Source: Pseudisothecium myosuroides (taxonomy: Eukaryota; Streptophyta; Bryopsida; Hypnales; Lembophyllaceae). From it: DNA of 64,000 bases. The translations under genes were made by a program, and so were the position numbers. Position 1 is the first letter of the stretch. Every line of letters starts with the position of its first letter. This document shows positions 44,020 to 56,821 of this stretch, piece after piece. The notes beneath the pieces were generated by a model. It ran no database searches. It was not told where the DNA came from and worked only from the letters and a program-made list of their open reading frames with translations. The DNA lies in assembly GCA_951799445.1 (NCBI GenBank), contig OX637289.1, positions 124,001 to 188,000 of the forward strand. Reading direction: 5' to 3'.

Positions 44020-44957
44020 ACTCCTAAATCCAAAGTCCCTACGGGGGACTCTTAGAAATTTGGTTAGGCTTGTATAATCTCAAATTTTGACATGATTTTT
44101 GGAAACTTCTTCTACTAATCAAAAATCAAATTAGCTTTTTGGAATTTAATATTTATTTCAACCAGTTCCCAAGAGCAGAAATTATGGCAACTCAAAATCC
44201 AAAAAAGAATTCTAGGGACAATTCAAGAAAAACACAAATCATTGTTTCATTTTATTTTTTAATTTTTTGTTCAAGGATTACATTTTTGTCTACCTTTGAA
44301 GCTTTGATTCATTTCATTTGGACTAGCAATGAAAAGATTATGGACAATCTTTGTTTGGGGAATACTTGTGCAAATTCTTGAAATAATAAATAATATAATT
44401 CATTCTTGAATGCAATTTTTACAATTTGAAAATAAAGAAGTTAGATAAAGCTTTAGTTAAGGTTTTAGTTTGCTTATATCAACAATCTCAACGTTGGAAT
44501 AATTGCGTGTTTTAATTCCATATGAGAGCTTTTAATAATTCATTTTTTGCTTCAATCTTGAACTTGCATTTCTTCAACAAGTTTTTAATCAGTGAAAATT
44601 AAACATTCTTCTTTTGAATTTTTACCACTCAATTTTCAACTCAATTCTTTAGCATTAAGAATTAGAAAATTAAAATCATTAGTGCCAAAGTTCAAAGTTA
44701 AGATAATTGTAAGGCAAAAAAACAAATCAAGTAAGGTGACAAAAAATTTGTAACTTATCTTTAAATGCAAATATCTTGCAATCTATGAGGACAAAAATTT
44801 TGAATTGTCTTTTGCACATTTATAGACTAGTCTAGTGCAAAATCTTATGGTTAAGTATAACAAAAAAAGAACCTTAAAAGTTTTTTACTCTTTGCAATAG
44901 AAATGGCAGGTTTGAGTGGCTTTTCATGGAAAAAAGACCTTCAAACTTTAGGACTAA
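44020..44957. mobile_element. Diverged TIR element of the 34079 family (~940 bp)
   Basis: The left end ACTCCTAAATCCAAAGTCCC and right end AAACTTTAGGACTAAA are decayed versions of the TIR. The interior matches the minus strand of 34079-34658: TGTCTAC, TTCATTTCATTTGGACTAG, AAGATTATGGACAATC, GCAATAGAAATGGCAGG. It is longer than the 580-bp copy, which may be an internal deletion. Confidence 0.55.
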
Positions 44958-44959
44958 AA

Positions 44960-45640
44960 ATGTTGGAAATATTTTAATGCTGAATTTTTTTGTGAATTCA
45001 AAGATTAAATTAAATGTCCTTTAACTTTGGGAAAACCTTGACATTCACATTCTATACACAACAAAATAAAATCACTGCAATCTTTCATGTACGTATCAAG
45101 CTTTGCTTTTGTATTAAGGATGCAACTTCTCATAAGGTAGGAGGCTCTAAAAGCAAGCATCTAAGGGCTGGTCCTCCTTTTTCATGTGGCTTCTTGTTTG
45201 GGATTATTTTTTGCTCATTTTCCAAACAAAAAAATTAGATTCTAATTGCAATACAAATTGTTTTGTTTTTTTGAAGCATTTTTTGAATTACCTATGAATT
45301 TTCAAACAAGATGTGTCATAGGTCCCTATTTATGACCCTATGTCTTCCATAAACCATTCGCTTGCAAATTCTAGAGAGAAATGGGAAAAGCAAGACAACG
45401 ATTGGCTCTTGTAATTAATAATAATTTTTTTTATTGATCCATTCAATGACTATAGAAGGTCCATTTAAAGACCACCTCATGTCCATTCGAGACAAGTCTA
45501 TACAACGGTTCTAAATGACCCTCCAAAATTTGAGCCTCCTACCTTACCACAACAAATGCATTGCACTCTTTTGTGCATAAAAGATATTGAATTTAAAAGT
45601 TTTAAGAAATTACAAAATTAAAGAGTTTTTATACCTGTTA
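44960..45640. other. AT-rich spacer
   Basis: No gene recognised. Confidence 0.35.
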
Positions 45641-45644
45641 CTGT

Positions 45645-46095
45645 AAATGAGCAAATAGCACATGGCACAGGACACACGGCGGTCTAAACTAAAGATGATG
45701 CCATACATTCATTCACCGCAGCTTCAGCATTGGCATGCAATAATTATATACACAATAGTAGTAGGTGTGGTCTTGTTTTAATTCAATACAAAAATTCCAG
45801 GATGGACGTTTTAAACTTCATTGATACAGCAACGAATAAATTCATTCACTTTTGCATATTCATCGTCCATACTTAGTTTTGGTTTTGAAAGCAGCTGCCC
45901 TTTTCCTCTGGTCAGTAGCTGGACTCCACGTTTAACCTTTCTTCACAGTGAATTCGTTCAAGTTACCTAGTGCAGAAACTATAGCATTTGCTGATGTGGC
46001 ATGGTCAAGTTCTTTTGAACGTCTTAGACAATGCTAGCATGTTTTTTAGCGTGTCCTCATGAACATGAATGTCCTATATCACATCGTTTTGACAC
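45645..46095. repeat. Dispersed ~400-bp repeat (copy 1; copy 2 at 59600-60005)
   Basis: Both copies begin near TGTTACT, share GCACAG.ACAC, then GCATTTGCTGA.GTGGC, and end with GAACATGAA.GTC. Divergence is high. Non-coding. Confidence 0.5.
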
Positions 46096-46699
46096 TTATT
46101 GATCAAAAGACTGCCAAACAAATTAAGCCAATAGAGCAAATTGCCAAACTAAAGCTATGGATGATTCTATAATTTTTGAATACATGAAAGTTTGAACATA
46201 GTTTGAATATTTTTGAATACATGAAAGTTCTTTACATTTGTGATTTCTAATTGAATTTGAAAAGAAATATGTGAAATAGTAATGAAAAATGAGTGGAAAA
46301 AAAGTTTGACTAATTAAACCGTCAAGATGCAGTCTTGAAATTGGCATTTATAACGTTGCTTTGAACATCAACTCCATTTTTGTTATTCAACAAACATCTA
46401 ACAATGCATCTTTAAAATTGCTATTGAAAGTAGATGTCACTCGATTTTGAAGCTTGGTTAAGGCTCATCCTTCAGGCCTTCACACACGAGACCCTTCAAC
46501 AACCATATTAGAGACTGCACATTGTTTTTCTAGGTCCAAGATAATATTGTCAGACAAAAAGAATGAAATGATCATGCTTGCAAATGTTTATACCCATGTA
46601 TAGGAGTTGATTTTTTCTTAAACTTAAGGGAAAAAAACAAGTTTGATAGTGCCTACTGTACAAGATCGTGCACATCAGTGGATGTGTGAATGAAGATGT

Positions 46700-46731
46700 C
46701 CTAAACCCTAAACCCTAAACCCTAAACCCCA
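46700..46731. repeat. Interstitial telomere repeat, four CCCTAAA units
   Basis: CCTAAAC repeated four times in tandem without interruption, ending in CCCC. It lies 130 bp beyond the stop of the 309-aa minus-strand ORF. Confidence 0.95.
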
Positions 46732-46860
46732 GCCTTTTGAAAATTGACTCCATGATCTAACTGAAAGCTTCCAAATGTAGAGTGCCTATATGACATGAAG
46801 TTACCCCAAATCACTATCTCGGCACCTTTTGGACACCCTCACCTAGCATTTCTAGACTAA

Positions 46861-47790
46861 TCACCTATTGTAAGGCTTCAACACCTGCGATCCAGTTGGT
46901 GGTCTATTTGAACCCTGAACATTACTGGAAATGCTTGGGGTTGACAAGGATGATGTACTTTTGAATGCTCCTGAAATGTGCTGAGCTTGCCTTTTGTACC
47001 TTGAGTTACACTTAGGACCTAGGCGAAGAAGCTCACAGTAGGACATTTTGTAATTTGATGGAGTCACCTTTGAGCGCAAGGCTAATGTGTATGGTTGATG
47101 ACGCTCTTGCTTGGGCTTCAGTGTTGGATGGTTGTTGCCAATTCGTATTTCCTTGTTGCTCTTCACCTTGCCCACGCAATAGGGCTCGGTTGCAATCCCT
47201 TTGCCCTTCCAATCTTTAGTGCGTGGAGTTAATTCATCCTGAACTAACTGCCCAAATCTGTGGTGATCTTTGTCCCCTTCCAACTCTGATAGCAGAATTG
47301 GTTCAAAAGGTCGAAACCCTTGGCATATGGTTGCAATCCCTACACCCTTCTCATCTTCAGTGTGTACAACAAGCTTATCTTGAACCAGATGTCCAGTTTT
47401 GTGCTCACTGCTATTGTCCATCACCCCTTGGGACTCCAATAACATATCCAATTCAAAAGATTCAAAAACATCATCTAAAGATACAAGCTTGGCCTCATCC
47501 TTCTCATCTAAAAACAAGACACTGTTGAACACACCCATGCAAGGAGTTGTGCAGTCAAGCGAGCTAGCACCCGCTATAAATTCAAATCCATCTTCAGAGT
47601 GCGGAATAAGCTCACCACCAATTCGATCACTAGTTCCATGCTTTGTTTCTAGATTCTCCATCTCTTCTTCAGACTCCAAAAGTAGCTTGAAGGGTCCGAA
47701 GTTGTTGGCTAAAGATATCACCTCATCTTTGTACTTCTCACCCAACAGTAAGGCCTTACTGAACGCACCCTCTCCAACCGTGGTATTCAT
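46861..47790 (-). CDS. 309-aa ORF with three internal repeats, unknown
   Basis: Stop-free for 320 codons, of which the first 11 precede the first ATG; starting at that ATG (MNTTVGEGAFSK) gives 309 aa ending LKPYNR. Counted over the 320, residues ~17-95, 97-168 and 169-219 are diverged repeats sharing L(L/F)L.EK, L.DDVFESFEL, LLES, a K.G.LVQDEL-like core and ED.KG.GIAT. The C-terminal third is basic and Ser/Thr/Pro-rich. No hydrophobic segments, and no domain I recognise. No TATA box or splice signals are obvious, so it could be a single-exon gene, one large exon, or a piece of a transposon protein. Compared with its AT-rich surroundings, the frame's length makes chance unlikely. Confidence 0.55.
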   Translation of the reverse strand: MNTTVGEGAFSKALLLGEKYKDEVISLANNFGPFKLLLESEEEMENLETKHGTSDRIGGELIPHSEDGFEFIAGASSLDCTTPCMGVFNSVLFLDEKDEAKLVSLDDVFESFELDMLLESQGVMDNSSEHKTGHLVQDKLVVHTEDEKGVGIATICQGFRPFEPILLSELEGDKDHHRFGQLVQDELTPRTKDWKGKGIATEPYCVGKVKSNKEIRIGNNHPTLKPKQERHQPYTLALRSKVTPSNYKMSYCELLRLGPKCNSRYKRQAQHISGAFKSTSSLSTPSISSNVQGSNRPPTGSQVLKPYNR

Positions 47791-47984
47791 GACTACAAGT
47801 GCTAATGCTTGAAATGGGGACAAGCAAGGGAAGAGTGCTTGGATGTGCCCGGTGTGTTCACTTATATGGTGTACCTAGTCTAGACAAATACAAGAATCAA
47901 TGTAGTCTCATGTCTTATGAATGGTGGCTGGACCAATTCTAAACATCTTCTATGAGGGCATTGAGGAGGTTCGTCCCGCAGATT

Positions 47985-48090
47985 CATTGTGGACAAAATG
48001 AAGAGTGTGGGACACTTATGGCTGTTGGTATTGTATCTTTATTTAGCAATGAAATTCCATTTCATTTGTTTCAACAAAAAAAATACTCCA
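47985..48090. mobile_element. Partial copy of the MITE at 48360
   Basis: GGGACACTTATGGCTG, then TTGTATCTTTATTTAGCAATG and CATTTGTTTCAA match the inverse of 48400-48520. Confidence 0.45.
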
Positions 48091-48359
48091 CGGTGCACAT
48101 GGATGGAACTACAAAAGCCCCAAAGCTTCAAGCACACGAGTCGGCTGTACTGCTCTGTCTCTTTTAGTGCTTCCCAATTTTGATAGGTATTCCCTGACAT
48201 TATAGGGCATTGTAGGTAGACAAAGCTTTATTCTCACATAACAAACCATAAATATACAAAGTCAGCTAGTTGCTATGTGCACTGATTTGTGCACGATAGG
48301 ACAAGATGGGGATCTAGTGGTCAGCACAGTACATAACATTGTTAAGCAATGCCAGACAA

Positions 48360-48577
48360 CTAGGGGGGTCCCCTTCATTTTTTTGAAACAAATTAAACTA
48401 TCTTGTATCTTTCCTTAGCAATGAAATTCTGTTTCATTTGTTTCAAAAGAAATAAAAAATAAAATTAGACTAAATTTCATTGCCAATAAAAATAAGATAC
48501 AACCAGCCACAAGTGGCCCGGTAAGAAATAGAGGGGTCCCTTTTGCTTCCCTAGAATGTGGGAGTCCCCTAGCATTG
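48360..48577. mobile_element. ~217-bp MITE with hairpin
   Basis: Ends CTAGGGGGGTCCCC and GGGAGTCCCCTAG are imperfect inverse copies. Inside, TTGTATCTT..GCAATGAAAT pairs with ATTTCATTG..AAGATACAA across about 60 bp. Non-coding. Confidence 0.55.
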
Positions 48578-48925
48578 AAACTTCACAGTCAAGTCATTGT
48601 TGAATCATAAATGAATTCGAGTCTCCAACCACTTACTTTCCCCAAACACTGTACCTACTTTTCTGAGAGCATCGCCGCCCATTTCTGGGCAATAGAGCTT
48701 GGGAAATTAATGGCTTGCCCAAGCCCTCCATGTCCCAGACTTCTTCAAGCTGAGGAAAACCCCAGCCATGGCATGTATGAGGAGAACCCTCAAGCCAATG
48801 GCATGTATTTGGCATTCACATGTGTTCTGAAATTCATATAATAGACTTTGTGCAATTAATGGCTAACAATTTATCAACACATTCTTAAAAGCACTTTAAG
48901 ACATAATCATAAACATCTCAAATTT

Positions 48926-48962
48926 GTACATGTATATAAATATATATATATATAAAAAAAAA
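48926..48962. repeat. AT microsatellite
   Basis: TGTATATAAATATATATATA followed by a poly-A run. Confidence 0.85.
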
Positions 48963-51600
48963 TCTAAAGGCTTACATTTCAAAATTTCCTCCACTATTCT
49001 AACTACTTGTTGCACTATTGTGCTATTGGCTTACTATCTACATATTGCGTCACAAATGTCAAGAATGAACTACCACACTTATTCATTGTTTGAAAATGCT
49101 CATGCGATATTGGCCAACCATGTGTTATGTGTGAGCCTTTCAATGTGTTTTGGTATGAAATAAGGTGTACTTAATGTTTTAAAGTAGTAATTAGAGGAAA
49201 TTTAGAAATTAAAAGGAAAGATCTAAAATTTAAGAATACCCATAACAATGAAGTCTAACTAATTAGATTAAAAGAATAGTTAAAAAGGATTTAATGAAAT
49301 TAATTGGAAAAGGGAAATACAAATCAAATAGCAAATAGCATTAGGAGAGTCCAAAAAAAATTAAAAAATGAAGAAAAAATGTAATGGAGATTAAAGCAAA
49401 TCTTAAGACAAGTTGGAGATTGAAGATTTGTAGGAGATTGAAGACTTAAAAGGATGTGAAGAATAGGAAGAGTGAGGGCGGTGTGAAGTTGAAGACTAAT
49501 ACTAGCATGTAGATGAAGGGCTTAGTGGATAAGGGAGGTTGTGGGGTGAAGAAGGGTCATGAGGGACCCTTTCCTTGTTTTTAGCCTTTCCTCTGTTGTT
49601 TCTCTCTCTCTCATCTTATCCTTCTTCTTCTTTTGCTCCTACGTGTGGTGTGTGTTGCTTAGAAGTATTAGCTATGGTGGATTTTGGATTGAGAGGTGTT
49701 AATTAACACCAATGCAAAATAGGAGGTTGATCTTTTGTATTCAAATAGGTATCTTTGTGAAATGAAGAGGGTTTATCAACCCTTATTTTCCTTTGAATTT
49801 GTATTCAGATTTTTGCAAGTTTGTTCTACAGAATAGATCCAAATGCTTTGAGATTTTTAGGACACTCAGGTTAGTAAGTTATCTTTTCATAAGACAAGAT
49901 TCAAAGGATTTGAATCTTGTAGAATCAAAGTTATTAGTGTTAGAAGTGGGTAGTATAGGAGGAGGGTAGTTTCGGCGACGGCTGAGATTACTTTTGACTA
50001 AAACTTATATTGGTCACTCATTTCTTAAAATTAGACCTTGAAATTTTGAGAACATGTAAAGAAACAAGCTATCTTTCTAACAAGACAAAAATCAACTCAT
50101 TTGGAGTTTGGATCAAGGATTGGCCAAGTAAAAATGTGGAAAGTGGTTTCAACTCTTCTTCATCTTTAGTGGTTAGAGTATCCTTCCTTTTCCTTACTTC
50201 ATTGTATAAATCCAAAAATTATAAAAAGGATACATTATTAATGCAATATGAGCTACACAAGTTGGTACCCTTGAGGTAATCAATCCCTCATTGTGATGAA
50301 TTCAGTTATTATATATAATGATCCTCTGCTTTGATGACATTCTTTATCACAACATCTGTTCATATACAGATGAAATACCTTTTCAAAAATCTTGTATGGA
50401 GTACTTTACTGAGCTTTCACTCTCAATTGGATTGCAACGTATGTACCATGCACTCTCCATTAATCCATTGAGCTATTTTTGCAACTGCATATTCTTCCAA
50501 AATTCTTTGCATTTGCAGAATAATCTCAAACTCTACACCTTCTTTGTGCAACTGCATTTTTAGAATCCATCCACCACCAACGTTCCAAAGTGTCATCCTT
50601 CACTTGCATGAGCAATCTTTACTACCATTGTCTTGTTTTGATGTTCTAATTTTCAAGGTTGGACTTTGTTGTATAATGAAGAGACAAATTTGCCGCAAAT
50701 TCCCAACAATCTAATATTTTGAGAGTTGTAAAAAATGTGAACCCTTCAAACACTTGCATATCCACCCCTCTTTACATCCTTGTCAAGAGCAATGACATTT
50801 GCGGTATCAAGAAGGGCAATTAAGTGAGACATTTGAATTCTTCTCTCTGCTTAGCCCTCTTATGATTGCCACCATCCTATAGATCCCTATTGGTTCCTCA
50901 AATATTAACCCATTTATGCAACAAAGAATTCAGCTGTTCAATTACTTGACTAAAGGTTCCATCTCTCGGTCAATACGCTTTTCCAATTTTTTCTAGTATA
51001 TTTTTTGCATTATAAAGCAAATTGTGCACTTGGTCCTTTAAGAAGTTGTTGAAGCCCCTCTTCTTTGCAATCTACTTGGAGGCACTCAAAGTGGACATCA
51101 TTGTATGAAACATGTCTAATTTGAATTTTTCCACCCCTTCTTCCTGGTATCTCCCATATTTGCTTGCATAGCTTTTTATAACACATTTTTTGTGCAATAA
51201 AACCCTCTTTCATTTTCAAACAATAACATCAATAGAACAAGTCTAATAAAATCAATTCTTCTCAGTAGCAATTTCATACATTTGTAGAAATCATACAACA
51301 AACAAACACTCATAGTATTGGAATATTATGTCATCCACAATCCTTAGTACAAATATTGAAATTTTTTGTATAAACAATATTAAGAATATACAAATAGTTT
51401 ACATTTCATGATGTAGGCATGTGTGAAATGCCACTTCCATCTATCTTTCGAGAAGTTTTGCCTATCCAAATTCAATTTCAGCTCTTAAATGGGTGCATTA
51501 AGAACCTCCTACCTTAACACTAAATGCAAAGTTGGTTAACAAAACTCAATGAAGTACTTTAATTTGGTGGCCACTAACCACGGTCATGGCCTTTTTGAAC
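48963..51600. other. AT-rich spacer, no gene recognised
   Basis: Includes a purine-rich block (49330-49480) and a pyrimidine tract (49590-49640, TTTCTCTCTCTCTC). Short open frames only. Confidence 0.35.
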
Positions 51601-51605
51601 TAAGA

Positions 51606-52430
51606 ATAATACAGTGAATAGCAAGCTGAAATTTTGCATCCAAGTCGACCACGATCGTCTTCAAGTTCACCGCAACTTACTATTCTCCAACACCACAACA
51701 GTCCTGCCAACCTAAAACAACAAGAATTCATCAAAACATATTAAGCCTCTTTGTTCATCGCCATTGCCAACCTACAAATTGTCGTGCATATTTAAATTCA
51801 ATTTGATCAAGTGAATGCAAAGATTGAATGTAGATCATAGTGTACCTCCTACAAAAGTCTTAAATAGTCATCGCAGTTGCACTACCTCAGTGAATAGCAA
51901 GCTGAAATTTTGCATCCAAGTCGACCACAATCATTCTCCAAGTTCATTGCAACTACACACCCTAAACCCACTTAAGTTTAGAACAAAGCTTTGAAAAATG
52001 CAATAGGACTATTATTCAAGGACGGTCATAAAAAGATCATTTTCACATGTGCAACAAATAATGCTCAAACCTAAATGCTTAAAATTGGTTTAGAATTAAG
52101 CCCATTCAAAGCATTTTTACCTGAAAATTTGATTGGAAAGCTTACTGTTCTCCCACACCATGACAGTCCTGCCAACTTAAAATAACAAGAATTCATCAAA
52201 ACATATCAAGCCTCTTTGTTCATCGCCATCACCAACCTACAAATTGCTGTGCATATTGAACTTTAATTTGATCAAGTGAATGCAAAGATTGAGTGTAGGT
52301 CATGGTGTACCTCCTACAAAAGTCTTAAATAGTCATCGCAGTCGTACTACCTCAGTGAATAGCAAGCTGAAATTTTGCATCCAAGTCGACCACAATCATT
52401 CTCCAAGTTCACCGCAACTACACAAAACAA
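51606..52430. repeat. Direct duplication (~285-bp units, offset ~465 bp)
   Basis: GTGAATAGCAAGCTGAAATT occurs at about 51613, 51893 and 52353, each followed by TTGCATCCAAGTCGACCAC. The block ACAGTCCTGCCAAC ... GTCATCGCAGT occurs twice (from about 51696 and 52162). Identity is high, so the duplication is fairly recent. Non-coding. Confidence 0.8.
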
Positions 52431-54000
52431 CTTGTCGCATCAACAACGTCCAATGAACACAACAAGCTTCAAAACTTGACTTCAGCAGAGACACAAAGTA
52501 TCATATATGACTAGCAATATTTTCAAGTCTGTTCCATTGCTTGTTTGATTTTATACCTCCATCTTGGCCTGCAGCATCAATAATTCCAAAGTCTGCTGCT
52601 TCCAATTTATTGACTAGAAGTTCAATTCAGTCCACACCAAAGTTCCACATATGAATCCCTCTTCCACTCCCCGTTAACTGAAAATGATTTCCTCCTAATT
52701 TTGGAACCCCCTCCAAATTGCTCAGCCCTTAAGGTTCTGGGAGAAAAAAACACTCACTAGTTCCCTGCATCAACCACAACCAAAGTGAGGAGCCTTAATA
52801 CTTAGCTTCAATCAAACAAATTACGGCCTTTTGTTCCCTTGCGTTTGTGTCTGTTCGATTGTTCACATTGCTCAATCCGGAACTCTCAGGTCACCAAGCA
52901 CTGGAGCGCTTGACATCAACATCAACAACTTCAAATGACTTTAGTTTCAGAAAATTGGACTGGAATGTACCTCAAATGTGAAAATATCAAGCTTCAATAC
53001 TAGACTAGACTCAATGCTTGTCGTGTCAACGAAACTTTGTGAGATCAAGAGAACCCTAATGTATATATAAAAATCGAGGCTACCCAGTTTAGACTCTAAA
53101 GTCGGAAGGTGATCCAGTGCAAGATGAATCAAGAGCTATTGGTGATCCAAATGGTGCAAGTTCTGATGCAAGAGCAAATTACTGGGATCCTTGATCCAGT
53201 TCAAGGACTCCCAACTTTGACCAAGATGCAACCTCATCTATGCTACAGACTGCACTCTCAAGCTGATATATAAGTATCAAACCTGATGTATCATCATTTA
53301 ACTCAACTAGGGCACACTTAGGGTTTGATCATCCGCATTGTTTGTCCGAGCGAGGGTCATTCCTACTCCTCTGTCCTTCAACATAGAATAGATTTGGAAT
53401 CGATTGATTTCTTGAAAGAAATTTAACTGAAAACAAACCGATATTTCTACAACATGGACTGGAACGTAGTCAGGGGACTGGAACGTAGTCAGGGGAAACC
53501 TCAAATGTGAAAGTATCAATCTCTAAGATTTTCTAATCCCATATACAGAAAGAAAGCTACAACAGATATTGCAACTCATGAAAAGCAAGAAACCTGAACC
53601 ACAACATCTCACATGAACAACCCCAATATCTGAGCTTACCCTCCCCAATTGAGTAAACCTCCAAGCAAAAAGAGAACCCACAACACCCACAGCTCTCAAC
53701 GTATGCAAACAGCTTCAAATTTAACTTTGCTGCAAAGAAAGGATCACATGCTGGACAGAAAGGATATCATGCTGCACTGCAACAAGTTCCGTGCTCTAAC
53801 TTCACTCTAACCTCAGTCCATCACTGCGAGTTTTTGAGCTACCTTTCAGCTGTTTCTGCTCTCAGCTTTCTGTCTCTGAATTGCATTGCATTGTTCCTTG
53901 CCGAACCATGCCCAAAAAAAATAGTACCATGGAAAGGTGAATTTTTGAGAAGAACCCCCCTCCCCCCCGAGCAGATTATTATTTAAGAGCAAATGCCTTC
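52431..54000. other. Spacer with a 19-bp tandem duplication
   Basis: ACTGGAACGTAGTCAGGGG is repeated back to back at 53458-53496. The block around it (GGACTGGAA.GTA..CTCAAATGTGAAA.TATCAA) resembles 52959-52993. No gene recognised. Confidence 0.45.
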
Positions 54001-56092
54001 CGTCCCTTTTGTTCAATTACAATTCTCGCCCCCAAGTCCCAAGAAAGCTAACTAGTACTAAGGATTCATGGATTTGTTTGGAGCTACTGCAGCAGGTGAA
54101 GTGCAATCTGCAGCAACTCATTTCATGTGTAGAGTAAGGCACTCCAGCCAGTACATAGATTGGCTTCACCAATGTTAAGGAAATGTGCATGAGTGCGTGA
54201 GACTGTCTCATTCACCTCAAATTGATAAGGCCAGGAGGTAGAGTAGCTTACCCTTGCAAAGAACTTGCGAAATCGCACAGTTCCGCCCTCAAAGCTTGGC
54301 TTGCATCAATTTCAACTAGTTGTGGTAGTTTATGCCCGAGTCTAATTTACACCACTCACACAAGTTTCTGCTAGTGAAGTCGCTATCGATAACCATCACT
54401 TGAAATCCATTGGCGCAATGTTCTGAGTTCCTCATAGTGTCAGCACAATTTTTGTAAATGACGATGCTCGGCAAAGGGCCAGTAGTGAAAAATCCTTTAT
54501 TTCAGACATGTATTCACAACAAGGATACGTAACTTACTTGACAAACTAGCGGCCAACCGTAGACATTCCCAACAGTAAGAAATTATTCCTTCTTCGTCTA
54601 TCCTTTATGCTAATCACCCTGCATTGGACAAAGTGTCAGCAGCAACTACAATGCATTTCACACAAATCTTTGCCATAATTTCTGCGCATCACAAAGGCTA
54701 ATTGATGCAAAAGCCATGTTCTCTAGCAAGATTCTCCGTGATGCTACCAGTTCTTACTACAAAAGAACCCACACGCGTCGAAGAGGACTCTAAAACCCGT
54801 TACGGACCTCATCCCTCTCCCACGCTAAGCCCCGTTACCAACACCAAAACATCTATTGATACATTTACTAGCAAGTGGTGTAACCATGACTCAACTCAAC
54901 TCAATGTCTATGGTCATTGATCTCAGAAAGAAAATGGAGAAATAGGGTCACGTATAATGGTCTACAACCTTCCACCTTGCAAGTGCATGAGAAAATTATA
55001 CACAAGGAAAAAAAAAATAGATATCAAACAGACTACGGCAGCTCGGGAGTTGGAACTCGGGAGTTTAGGGTTTAAGGTTAACGCACCCCAAGGTTCTCCT
55101 CTTGCCACGTTATGTTCATCATCGTCTGCCCTGCCGTCAAAACCTGTCAATCAAGAGTTGATACTTATGAAGGTCATTGGAAATGCATCTAATGGAACTG
55201 AATTTTGGAACTCGGCTGATTTATCCTAATTCCGAAAGGGTGACGGCACGTTGGAGCTTCAGTCATGGACAATGTGAGAAGTACATTGCAAGAATGCGAC
55301 CTAACAAATGGATACGCGAGTCTGTGCAAAACTGGCACTTACAAGCATCAAAGATCACTCGATTGCGAGTAGCGGTGACTACGAACTCAACGAAGCTCGC
55401 TGAGACATGGCACCAATGAGGCCCAAGTGGAACAGAGGTTTGTCTGTGAAGCTTTTCATTGCCTACAAGCAAAGGCTGGGAAAGCAAACCTGAACTTCTA
55501 AGTGGGAATACTCAATCCACACATTCATACGCAAGGGCTAGCCTTCCAGGACTGGGCATTTGGAATTCGGTTGATTGTATGCGTATCAGTGATGCTCTCT
55601 AGTGTATGGCGAATCTTTGCAAACCCTTACCTGACTTTCACACTAGCAAAATCAACATAAGAAAATATAAAAGTCGCCAAGTGTTGAATAAGTTTAGTAG
55701 TACAAAGCTGCTGACGCCGATGACCATTTCACGCTTGGTGAAATTCTAGATATTTGGACACATTTGGTACAATCGGACAAGGTGATCTATGACAATCAAA
55801 GGCATGGTTATCACAAAATGCAATATTGTGCAATTTTCTACCACCAAGCAACTCGACAGGTAATTGATTTTCTTTATCTGTGGCTTTGATTGGATCAATG
55901 GGACGTGGTGCCAAGGCAAATCACATTATAGGACACATAGCACCTGGCTCCCTCTCAAAGAACCGCAAGCGATACTAGCCCATCACACGGCTCCCTTCTC
56001 CTTAAACCTGACACTACTGCCATAATACCCGGTAAAGGAATTGGAGATTCGGGTCTCACCTATCACAAGAGACATGGAATTGGGAACACCTA
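54001..56092. other. Spacer, no gene recognised
   Basis: Moderate GC in places, with short open frames on both strands. None shows a domain or convincing splice sites. Confidence 0.3.
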
Positions 56093-56821
56093 TTACAGAA
56101 CCTTGAGGACCATCAATTCGCCACGAACTAGCACCCTAACAACGATCTGCACAAAGTAAGAATCAGTATGACAAAGTTGAAGAGGTACTTTAAGTTTACT
56201 TGATGAGTTGAAGGTGGTCATTGCTCGCTCAAATCCTAGGCTAAGACTCGAGAGTCCTTCAGGGTTGTTCACCAAGGACAGAATGTCGAAAGAAGAATGC
56301 ACGTCTTCTGGCAAGAACCTACTAATTCGAGGCGCCAGAAACTCCTGTCCCATTTGCACCAATCCAGTCTCTCGCAACCCAACAATAAATTCACACAAAC
56401 CCCCAAAATCCCATATAAGAGACAATAACCACAGAAACTCACATTTGTCACCACTGTCCACTCTCCGCAACCAAATTTTTTCTCCAGCTCCTCTCGCTGA
56501 TGCCGCAATTCCGCAACAGTCAAGGATGCTATTCTCAAATCCAAAGTGCCTGAGTGCTACAACATGGAAGCCCCCCACAACAACAAGCTGCTGAGTGCTG
56601 ATACAAAAGACAAACCGTTTGATGCCATATTTCATACCCTGTGACAATCCTAGTTGATACCCAGGTGAAAATAATACCCGGTGAAAATGATTCCATGTGC
56701 ATAGTACCCCCACATCAACATAAAAATGTTGCATTCCTGCGCCAACATTTAAGGTAGAGCCACCCATTCCTGACCTATGACCCATTCCCAACCTATAGTT
56801 CTGACCAAACCTAGAATGCAT
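56093..56821 (-). pseudogene. Exon-like minus-strand region, unrecognised
   Basis: A 242-codon ATG-started frame exists, but its residue composition (runs of Cys, Trp, Phe) looks like intron read-through. Better exon candidates on the same strand: ~56545-56449 in another frame, LRIASLTVAELRHQREELEK then KFGCGEWTV before GTGACA (a coiled coil); and 56359-56203, after a GGGACAG acceptor, EFLAPRISRFLPEDVHSSFD then ILSLVNNPEGLSSLSLGFE before GTAAAC. A short IVVRVLVRGELMVLK block follows GTGCAG at about 56150. They may be three exons of one gene. Family not recognised. The long frame and the exon model partly conflict. Confidence 0.4.

Noticed and set aside
56093..56821. The full 242-aa minus frame as a protein
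   Set aside because: Its middle reads through likely introns (Cys/Trp/Phe-rich), while better exon-like peptides with splice sites lie in overlapping frames.
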